A stretch of DNA of 64,000 nt from Nageia nagi. Its lineage: Eukaryota > Pinophyta. Below, piece by piece: positions 55,861 through 64,000 of the stretch. A program made the translations under genes and the position numbers. Within the stretch, counting starts at the first letter, position 1, and every line of letters begins with the position of its first letter. The notes below the pieces were generated by a model. It was given only the letters and a program-made list of their open reading frames with translations, did no database searches and had not been told where the DNA came from. The stretch is taken from contig JBITNC010000002.1 in the NCBI GenBank assembly GCA_050084985.1, forward strand, positions 19,282,001 through 19,346,000, written 5' to 3'.

Positions 55861-57130
55861 CTATCTGAGGTTTTTTTGATGTACCAATATTGAATTGATG
55901 ATTTTTTAACTCTTAGTCATAAATTATAGGTTGATCCTTTTCACTAATGATTTTCCTACTACCTTCACCTAATTTATAGGTCATTAACTTAGGTTATTCT
56001 TTTGAATCTTCATTAATGGGATTTCCTTCCTCTGAGTTTTTGCAATTATGGAAATATGTGAATTTTTTTGTATCAGATAGCAATATTATTTTGTGATTTT
56101 TAGTAGGGTATTTTTGATAGTTTGGTGAGCCTTAAAGTTAGGCATGAACAAGAAATTTTTGATGACAAGAAGGCCTTTTCAAATATTTATATTACCATTA
56201 TAAAATGAAAAAGTTGTGACAAAATTCCTTCCTAAATCTTCCCAATTAGTAGTTTTGCATAAGAGTTCTTGTTGTATAACCCAAGATATCAAAATAGTAT
56301 CTATGGTCAATTGAATAGTTGTACCCATTGTATTGGATCATGTATATTTTTCTATTTCCAATGGGTTGTACACATATTAACAAATATCAAAGTATTTAGT
56401 TCACCACAATAAATATTTTTGAGTTCTATATTTCCTTTGAATTGATAAATTTGAGTATTAGGTGTTAAGTAATTTAGTTCCATGTGTTAATTGATGATTT
56501 ATGGATATTCCACCATTTGGTAGGAGTAGTAAATTTTTTATTTGTTTAAGGCCTTTATTCAACCATTTTTGTAATGGAAAAATTGCCCCATTTGTTGAAT
56601 GAATTCTTCAAGGTCCATTTTGGTAGATTCTTAAGATATCTCCATTTGGATATGGTGAATATGTATCTAGTAAAAGTGTAAGATCTTCTATTTTTTACCA
56701 TATAGTTAGTAATATTCCATATTAAGCCTATAATTTATGAATTTTCCTTCATGTCATCACTATATAATGTTAATTGTCCATCTTTCATCAAGTTAAAATA
56801 GTTTATAAATCCTTCCTCGTCATTTTTGGTAGTTAAATTATAAAGCTCTTATAGTCTTAAAGAATCAATTTCAATGGAGGAACTACTCTTACTACATAGG
56901 GTAGGTTTCTTTACATATGCTTGCACCATCATTTTGTCTAATAAAAAATGGTCTTAGAGTTATTCATTGGAAATAATCATTTCATGGGTCTTACTATATG
57001 GAATTCCCGCATTATTAACAAACCATTTAAGGTCGAATAGAGTGGTATAGGTTAGGCTATTAGTTTCCATGCAAATTACATCAAAATTAACTTTTGCCTC
57101 TATCACTTTCCATGCCATGGTGAAGCTTTG
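55861..57130 (-). pseudogene. protease-RT linker of the - strand gypsy element
   Basis: The - strand reading continues with protein-like pieces, for example KMMVQAYVKKPTLC, SSSIEIDSLRLXELYNL and KNDEEGFINYFNL near 56950-56780 and TFTRYIFTISKWRYLKNLP near 56650. The rest is too decayed to follow. Confidence 0.45.
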
Positions 57131-57320
57131 GGAAGTTATTTGTAGGTGCAGACATCCTAGTTATTTCCCGATGGTGGTAGAAATTACATTAATATCTACT
57201 CATAAGTCAACCATAATGTTCTTAGCAAGTTACAAATTAATTTTGGCTTGGATCATAATGGGTCATTTTTTTCATGCTTTATCAATTTTGTTAATGCATA
57301 TATTTTGGGTTTTTCATTCA
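57130..57320 (-). pseudogene. protease of the - strand gypsy element
   Basis: The active-site strand is seen as KNIMVDLXVDINVIS, which fits VDTGSDVNV-like sequences with the triad damaged. The second part reads FTMAWKVIEAKVNFDVICME. Two + strand frames here (57069 and 57248) are shadows. Confidence 0.55.
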
Positions 57321-57899
57321 TATTAATACTAATGTATGGTGATTATTTTAACTTAATTAGGAAATTTTATTTAGGAACTAAGTTGCAGAGCTTATGTAGG
57401 AGTTTGATTTTATATTTAATTAGAGAAGGGTTGTTGTAATTACTTTTGTGAGTTTTGTATTTTTGTAGGATTTATATTAACTCTTTATCCATTTTTGGTA
57501 CATCTTCATGTTTATCAAGATATGAATATTTTTTATCAGTATATACTTCTTGAATGAGGTGTCCCTTAAACCTAGATTTCTTAGTGGTAGCTCTAGTCAT
57601 AACATTTGCAATAGGTATAGAATCCTGTACCTCTTGATAAATAAGGGTCATCATGATTGACTTTTATTTTAGCATATTATTATAGTTTAGTGTGATTGAG
57701 TCCCAAAATTTAGAGGTCCTAGCTAGTGACTACCAATGGTACTCTTTTAAGAAAATTTAAAGTTAGGCAATGATTATGAAGCATTTGTATTTTCTTATGA
57801 TGCTAACCATTATTTATCTAACATATATATTAGTATCTTTGGATAGTCTTGGTAACTATGATCATTATGTTCATGGAAGTAGTGAAATTTTACATAAGG

Positions 57900-59075
57900 T
57901 TGGGGATGGTGGCAATCATATTATTGATAAGATGGATCACCATAGTTCTAATATATACTTAGTTATCCTTATACTCATCTTTGATTGTTGTATCTTCCCC
58001 AATATCCTCCTCCTTGAGAACCTTCTTTGCCTTGGTAATATTGGTTTTCCAAATTATTAAATTATTATGTATCATTATTATTTGATATTACTTGAGTCAC
58101 CATTACCAATGGGATATATGTCAATCCTTCATCATTTTTAAAGGGGAGGGATGCTATCTTTCAATAGCTTAGTAAAAGGATTTTAAACTTGCTTATGTAT
58201 GGTGAAGGATTTGTGGTTATTATGTAGATCTATTTCAATGTCTTCTAGGAAGTTTTTCCTCTACAATGTTTCCTCCAATGATTTGATGATCCATAGGTTT
58301 GGTAGTTGGGACTAGGTATCTTTATCATTTCTCTCTATTGTATGCTTTCCACTAGATAATTTTATATAGTATGCATTTCTATGATTCAATATATTTGATA
58401 ATATTCTAACATAGGTATTCTTAGTGTTAGGTATTCATTGGCAACGTGTCCTTATTTCATATATAGTTGACACTAAATATCTTTTTTATGTTACTTGATT
58501 AGGTTGTATAGTACCAATCATAGGTTTTTGGGTAAGTTTCTTGATTTTATGTTCTACCTCTTTAATGAATCTAGTTATTCCTTTAGAATTCAAAGTTTGG
58601 TATTTGATTTATATGCTAGCTTGAAGTGCATCTATATAAGTTGGATAAGTCTTTTCTATTTCTCTTTTTATACTAGTTTTAATTTGGATATGAACCACTC
58701 AATTTTATGCCTATAATATCCATTAGGTTTCTTTGAATCTTTTATCAAAATATTGAATAGCCTCATGAGTTTTTTGTACAAAATCTCTCATTTTACAAAC
58801 ATGATTTATTCCATCTTCTAGATAATGATATTTTACTTCAAATGCATCATGTATCTCAGCCCATGTCTAAACTCCTTAATTTGGTGTTGTCTTTTTAAAT
58901 TTTATTATTCACTATAGTACTTCATTCCTAAATGTGGAAGTAAATTCATCAAGTTTGAAATTTTCATTAGTTACATGTATTCTATACCATTCATTTTAAA
59001 GTATGAATAAATGTTCCTTAGCATCTTGAGTGTTGTTCTAAATAATTGGTAACTTCAAAGTAGACATCTTCATAT
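57900..59075 (-). pseudogene. gag of the - strand gypsy element, capsid-like part and tail
   Basis: From the right: MDMKMSTLKLPII, AKEHLFIL, WYRIHVTNENFKLDEFTSTF and VKYHYLEDGINHVCKMRDF, which fit the retrotransposon Gag domain (the Gln-rich loop replaced by QKTHEAIQYFDKRF). The tail has EVEHKIKKLTQKPMIGTIQP and then a Gly-rich YYQGKEGSQGGGYWGRYNN. Several + strand frames in the region are shadows. Stops break the frame. Confidence 0.7.
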
Positions 59076-59339
59076 CCATTATTTGTTATAGTTGGTTTGG
59101 TAGTTGGTTAAATTTATATATTTATATGCATTTTTTATGCCTATTATTTTCTCTTGGTTTATATATTCCAAAACTAATTTTGAAGAATTATTATCCAATT
59201 ACTTCGAATATATCTTTAAACTAGGACTTGTTGTCTATTGCTTTGACTATTCTAGGCAATGCATTAGTAGAGATTTTTTACTTTTTAGAGGCTTTGTTCT
59301 AAATTCAGAAAAATATGTGGAAGTTAAGAAGGGTAAAAA

Positions 59340-60000
59340 ATTGAATGAGGTTCCATAATATGATTTTCTTTGCTTTTTTAGGTTCATATCACCAAAGGCT
59401 TTCCATAAATTTATTTTTAGTATCATGTTGATAAGTTTGTCCTATAACTAGGGTATGTATTGTCTCATCCTCTGATAGGGGAGGAATTCTCTTACTCCAC
59501 ATCTATATGGTTGCATTTTTTTTTAATTTATATAGGGGTAATTTTCTCTATTCCAATAATAACTCAAGGATATTTTGGGGATTATTAAGTTCTTCTTTCG
59601 TTATTCTAGGAGATCCTAATTATGATACTACTCCTACTTGTATAGGTATCCTACTAAATAATGTTCCTCCTTATTCATTTAATGGATTTTTAGAGTTTAT
59701 CCATGCTATATATTTTTCTTATTTATCCTCTTCTTAGGCATAATATTCTTGATGAGTTCCTACTTTTATAGCGATTTCTAGGACTTCTATAGACTCAATA
59801 GTTAATCCATCTAAACTAAACTTTATCCTATATTGAGTTTCCTCTAGAGCTTATTTAAGATTCTTTTCCTCATTCTTAATATGTTAGAATATAGTACTAA
59901 TTATTTTATGTCTCTTCCATTATTCTGTTTGGGCTATAGTTGATGGGGTATCTTAGTTTTAGTATTGGGGTTGAAAACTATGGTTAGGTCATGTGTCGAG
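59340..60000 (-). pseudogene. gag of the - strand gypsy element, N-terminal part
   Basis: One - strand frame, broken by stops only, reads EETQYRIKFSLDGLTIESIE, VLEIAIKVGTHQEYY, then EKYIAWINSKNPLNE, then GSPRITKEELNNPQNILELL and SEDETIHTLVIGQTYQHDT. I know of no domain here; position and composition suggest the N-terminal part of Gag. Confidence 0.55.
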
Positions 60001-60545
60001 GTAGAATCCAATGGTTTCCCTAGGTACCTTTATAATTTTTCAACTACTCTCTCTACTCTTACTCCTTTTTCTCCTTATATTAATCCTCTTCTTATGCCTC
60101 TTTGTAATTTATTAGAGTACCCTTGTGTTCCTACTGCTAAAACTCCTATTATTTCTACATAGTTAGTTAAATCTTTGGATATTATTTATTTGGGTTATTT
60201 GATTACCTTTATTGTCGCCAATGTATTTATGCTAATGTCTAGTGAATTCATAAATTTCCCAAAAATATCTTCATAACTCTTAAATATGCTTCTTTATTTT
60301 ATCTCATCATCTTTTATCTAATCTTCTTGATCATTATTGATTTATTCTAGAATATCTTTCTCTACATCTTCATCCAAGTTAACTCTTGATGTTATTCTTT
60401 CATCCATAAAAGGTTCAAACATTTTATCCTCCTCATGTTCTAATCCTCATTTCCTCTATTCTTTCTCCCTTTATCTCTTATCATGAAGAATATTTTGATA
60501 TCTTATTTCATATTCCTTTCTTTCTCTCTTTTCTTCTTGTTGAAT
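60001..60545 (-). other. possible gag start or LTR/primer region of the - strand element
   Basis: The - strand can be read as EPFMDERITSRVNLDEDVEK and SYEDIFGKFMNSLDISINTL, which would extend gag to the right, but CATTGGCGAC near 60215 would also suit an LTR end and primer site. The two readings exclude each other and I cannot choose. Confidence 0.35.
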
Positions 60546-60549
60546 GTTT

Positions 60550-61755
60550 TTAGTGACCCATACGATAACCTAAGTAGTAATTATATTATAATATTAACAT
60601 ACAATAATGTATTATCTTTTTTTATTAAATTATATTAATATGGATCAATAGTAACAATTAATAGAGAAAAATAATCTAAATATAAATGAATCTAATAATA
60701 AATAACAAATCTAGATTATTAGATCAAGATAACAAACACACTCATGAGATTAGGATTGAGTGAAGAATAAATATGTATAAACCTTATTTGGATGATGAAT
60801 ATTATATGAAAAAGGATCTTTTCTAAGATAGGGATCTTGGTATGTGAATATCCATAGAGCATAATATACTAGAATAACAATGTAGATGTCTTAAAGAGTG
60901 CAAATGTTGGATCTTGAATGACATCATCAATATGTACGAAAGCATAAACATTAGGCATTCAAAGGAATGGATTTTTCAACCAAGATATAAAAAATATTAA
61001 ATGATCACCAAGTTAAGCTAGATATGTTGATCCATAGTCACTAGATGCTTATAGCATACTCATATCATCACTTAAGATTTTCATAAAAAAAACATTCAAC
61101 ATTATGAGACCCATAAAATAGCATATAAATTCAAAATTACACCATGTAAATACTACAAATTAACAATCTCAATCACACACAACAAGATCAACATAATGAT
61201 TTACCCTAGTTCACTCGATGTGGGCTAACTCAACATGGAATTGGAGCCTTTTCTTCTCACTCTCTATGGACATTACAATATTACATGCATATAGAGAAAT
61301 ACCATCAAAATAATAGCAATAACATCTCCTACAACACTACTGCAATATCCTATAGCAAGAACAACAACTTTAGAACTATAAAAATTCTAGAATGAATCTT
61401 GGTATTCCTTAAAATATTTACAATCCCAAATCCCAAAACTCTCTAAAAATCCATTGAAGAATCAAGTGAGTAACATGCCTTTAAATAGACCTGGAAATAT
61501 CTCCAAGATACCAATTGATGATCCTAAACCACTCAACTTTCTGAATCATTGATGCCCCTTCAAATTTACCTACTGAATCATCAAAATGCATGTTGTTAAT
61601 GGCCTAAAAATAGTAGATGCATGTTGTTAACAATATGCATTTTATCACCCATCATGTCTAATTTTTAATTTTCAATTAGTCTCCAAGCATAAATACCTCT
61701 AGAATGAGTATTTCTTTTGCAAAGATTAACCTAACATAATCTAATTCAGATCACA
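60550..61755 (-). repeat. probable 3' LTR of the - strand chromovirus (left end uncertain)
   Basis: On the - strand the LTR would start TGTGATCTGAATTAG at 61755, directly after a polypurine tract and the end of the pol frame. The left end is not fixed, and part of this stretch may belong to the 5' LTR of the neighbouring - strand gypsy element. A word ATGCATGTTGTTAA is duplicated near 61590 and 61618. No gene. Confidence 0.5.
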
Positions 61756-61766
61756 CCTCCCCAATG
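61756..61766 (-). promoter_or_regulatory. polypurine tract of the - strand chromovirus
   Basis: Read on the - strand it is TTGGGGAGG next to TGTGATC. The pol frame ends in it (CLLIGEV then stop), as is usual for chromoviruses. Confidence 0.75.
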
Positions 61767-61769
61767 AGA

Positions 61770-63345
61770 AGGCATTTGGTCCCATAAATGCGTAGATGAG
61801 GATATAAATCACCAACCTTAGATTTCTCCATCCAATTGGATTTATTAGGATTTTTTCATTTATATCCAACCAACCATATCTCTATCTCACCTCTTCTTGT
61901 AGCATGAACCTTCTTTTGCAATATGGAATCCTCCTTGAGTTCATCCATAGTATTAGGAGCTAAGTTATTAGGAGATAGAAAAATCTAATTTGAACCTTCT
62001 TTATCTTTAGTCAACATAGATGGCTCATATAATTTTAAATGTTCCACATTCACAACCAAATAGATATTCATATATGTTGGTAGATTTAATATAAAAATAT
62101 TCTCACTTACTTGCTTTAAAATCTCAAATGGTCCATACCTTGTAGGTTTCAACTTCTTGGCTGGTCCTTACAACCTCTCCTTACTAAGATGCAACCAAAC
62201 ATGGTTCCCCCCATGAAACTTATGGTTAACTCTATATTTTTCAAATATCATGTTTTACTTGGCTTAGCTTATTTTAATTTTCTCTTGAAATTTCAAATTA
62301 ATATGTCTAATATTTTCAACAAATGTTTCAACTTACTTTTCCTCTTTCTCAAGTGAATCTTCTTCATCCTTTTGCTATCCAAACACATAATCAAAAGATG
62401 AAGTTTGTAAATTACCAAAATAAGTCTCAAAATAACTCTTATTGACGGAAGAATGAATTGCCCTATTGTATAAATGTTGGATATATTTCAGATGTTCATG
62501 TCAAGACTTAGGATGCTTGCCACAATAACCCCTCAAGAGTTGAACCACTTTCCTATTCACCACCTTAGTTTTTCCATCTATTTTAGGATAAAAGGCAATA
62601 CTCCTCTTCAACCTTGTATCCATATGTTCTCACAAACATGTCCAAAATTTGCCCAAAAATCTACTATCTCTATCTTAAATAATAGAAGCATGCAATCCAA
62701 AATGAACCCAACATGTGAAAAGAACAAATTTGGAGCATCTTGTCTTGTTATAGCCTTCTTACAAGGAATCAAAATATACATCTTGCTAAATCTATCCACA
62801 ACAACAAATAAATAGTCATGACCCTTCCATGTCATAGGTAATCCTCCTATAAAATACGTGGAAATAAACTCCCAATGATGTGAAGTTATTGGAAGTGGTT
62901 GATATAAACCCTATTTCATGTTACTTGGCTCATTGGTGCAATAGAAAAAATACCCCCTTATGTAATTGGCAACTTGATCTTGAATATTTGGCCAATATAC
63001 ATACTTTTTAAAATTATACAATATCTTTCCAACCATAAAATATCCTACAATATTTGAAGTAGATGCTTCTCTAATCAATCTAATCCTTTCACCTACAGGA
63101 ACACATAATGCATTAAAATGATAAAAAAGTCCATTTTGTTAATGAAAATCATCCAAGCCCTCATACTTAGATGTAGATAAAGATAACTGCTTATACATCT
63201 CTTTGAAGTCAATACCCTACACATGTGCCTTTGAAAATAAATCAAAAAGAAAAAGAAAATATTTAGCACTAAGAGGGAACTCACTAGCCCTTATTTGCAT
63301 CTTGTTAATAGGCTAAAATCAATGTTACACACTATTAATGGTATG
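61770..63345 (-). pseudogene. chromovirus integrase with chromodomain-like tail
   Basis: From the right on the - strand: KEMYKQLSLSTSKYEGL, REASTSNIVGYFMVGKIL and YWPNIQDQVANYIRGYFFYC, a zinc region in which most His and Cys ligands are lost; then FISTYFIGGLPM where the first catalytic Asp is gone, and the open stretch 62835-62608, KGHDYLFVVVDRFSKMYIL. After a decayed core come VNHKFHGGNHVWLHLSKERL, KLKPTRYGPFEILKQV and LPTYMNIYLVVNVEHLKLY, then a chromodomain-like end: DSILQKKVHATRRGEIEIW, LVGYK and SNWMEKSKV. Chromodomains direct insertion to marked chromatin in this group. The right end is cut by the LTR at 63349. Confidence 0.85.
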
Positions 63346-63348
63346 GAA

Positions 63349-63728
63349 TGTTAGGATTCCATATCCTAACATTTACTTAGATTATGGTTGTTTAGTAATT
63401 AGAATATCAACTTATATTAAATGTAAAGGGACCAACATATTTGTAAGGAAAATCACCATTTTGTATTGAACAACTGATTAGGGTTAGAGTAGGCAGACTA
63501 TAAATATGTGTGGGAATAGAATAGTTAGCATCTTAAAAAATATATAATTTGAGTTGCAAGGAGGTAGCCCACTTGAAGTGGCCCATGATTCATTATGGCT
63601 ATTTAGCAAAGTAATTATATTACTATCTTGTTCTATTCAAATTCATGTTGCTAATGTTATAATATTTGGATACATTATGTTATCAATTTTTACTGATAAT
63701 CCCATTAGGAACTTGAAAGTTACTAACA
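63349..63728 (+). repeat. 5' LTR of a + strand LTR element (380 bp)
   Basis: It begins TGTTAGGATTCC and ends AGTTACTAACA, with short inverted ends TGTTAG/CTAACA, and is followed at once by a primer site. The first 23 bases are a palindrome, TGTTAGGATTCC then ATATCCTAACA. It carries TATAAATA at 63499-63506. It lies in the N-terminal integrase region of the chromovirus, so it arrived later. A short LTR with this primer is most often Ty1/copia, but no coding part is in the window. The frame 63554-63826 is a chance frame across the LTR end. Confidence 0.85.
63499..63506 (+). promoter_or_regulatory. TATA box in the 380-bp LTR
   Basis: TATAAATA about 150 bases into the LTR, a usual place for the LTR promoter. 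Confidence 0.6.
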
Positions 63729-63730
63729 TT

Positions 63731-63742
63731 TGGTATCAGAGC
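63731..63742 (+). promoter_or_regulatory. primer binding site for initiator Met tRNA
   Basis: TGGTATCAGAGC, two bases after the LTR end, is the standard complement of the 3' end of plant initiator Met tRNA used by many Ty1/copia and chromovirus elements. Confidence 0.92.
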
Positions 63743-64000
63743 TTTGATATTGGCACCTATGGGCTATTTGAAGATCAAGATTGTGTGTTTCTAATTGAAA
63801 TACTACCAATTGTTTTAAAAACATAAAGATCACCTCAAGTTGGAAACCTAGATTTTGTGCATTTTATAATAAAAACTATGCTAATTTTTTTTTAGAATTT
63901 TGGTCAGATTTTTCCAGCATAGTTCATGACCCTCATTCATACCATGCCATTCCTATATCATGCCCTTCCATTCATACTTCTATTCCCTATGCATAGACTT
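63743..64000 (+). other. leader of the + strand LTR element
   Basis: No gene is visible before the window ends. A CCTTCCATTCATACTTC-like pyrimidine-rich stretch fills the end. Confidence 0.5.

Larger units (their letters stand above)
50490..60420 (-). mobile_element. Ty3/gypsy element of another lineage, - strand (borders uncertain)
   Basis: From right to left the - strand holds gag, protease, RT, RNase H and integrase in the order of a Ty3/gypsy element. The integrase type (FVGPISPT, TYKCLTKKIPFYLVYE) is unlike both the Tat copies and the chromoviruses here. Neither LTR could be set. CATTGGCGACAAT on the - strand near 60215 might be an LTR end with primer site, but this is weak. The unassigned frame at 50490-52077 may be part of it. 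Confidence 0.6.

Noticed and set aside
57069-57439. Two overlapping + strand frames with hydrophobic stretches
   Set aside because: They lie opposite the protease region of the - strand gypsy element and have no conserved features.
63554-63826. + strand frame across the LTR end and primer site
   Set aside because: A coding frame through an LTR border and primer site is not expected, and no motif is seen.

Overview
This window looks like intergenic DNA from a land plant with a large, repeat-rich genome. I see no intact host gene, no rRNA or tRNA gene and no CRISPR array. The sequence is AT-rich and almost wholly made of decayed transposable elements, many nested in one another. A gymnosperm or similar giant plant genome would fit, but the sequence alone does not prove the species group.

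Layout, left to right. 1 to about 12200: copy A of a Tat-lineage Ty3/gypsy retrotransposon (+ strand, 5' end outside the window), with protease, RT, RNase H, a second (archaeal-type) RNase H, integrase, an extra two-domain ORF (here ORF-X), and, on the opposite strand, an intron-containing gene for a plant mobile domain (PMD)-like protein, then a 3' LTR. 12415-18650: two gene-like, multi-exon remnants of unknown identity, diverging from an array of palindromic GAAGATG/CATCTTC repeats. 18990-21779: a decayed hAT-type (DUF4371-like) transposase on the - strand. 22200-26480: the 3' part of a third, divergent Tat-like element with its own antisense PMD gene, tandem repeats, a polypurine tract and an LTR start. 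26780-46620: a Ty3/gypsy element (+) split inside its RT by copy B, a complete 17.7 kb relative of copy A (26998-44732) with two 886-bp LTRs and a short target duplication. 46870-60000: - strand coding remnants, including another Ty3/gypsy element of a different lineage (gag, protease, RT, RNase H, integrase) and a long unassigned reading frame beyond its integrase. 60550-63280: the 3' half of a - strand chromovirus (integrase, chromodomain-like tail, polypurine tract, LTR start). 63349-64000: 5' LTR and initiator-Met-tRNA primer site of a + strand LTR element.

The most interesting content is the gene set shared by copies A and B. Both carry the same extra sense ORF made of two tandem homologous domains (ORF-X) and the same antisense PMD gene, with a 51-bp first exon and an intron of 328-329 bp. 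The two transcription units would converge. Both copies are dead: copy A keeps one uninterrupted register for its whole 5 kb pol and is broken only by nonsense codons of the kind made by C-to-T or G-to-A changes, whereas copy B also has frameshifts. Domain calls rest on motifs read by eye; family names for the unassigned genes would need profile searches.
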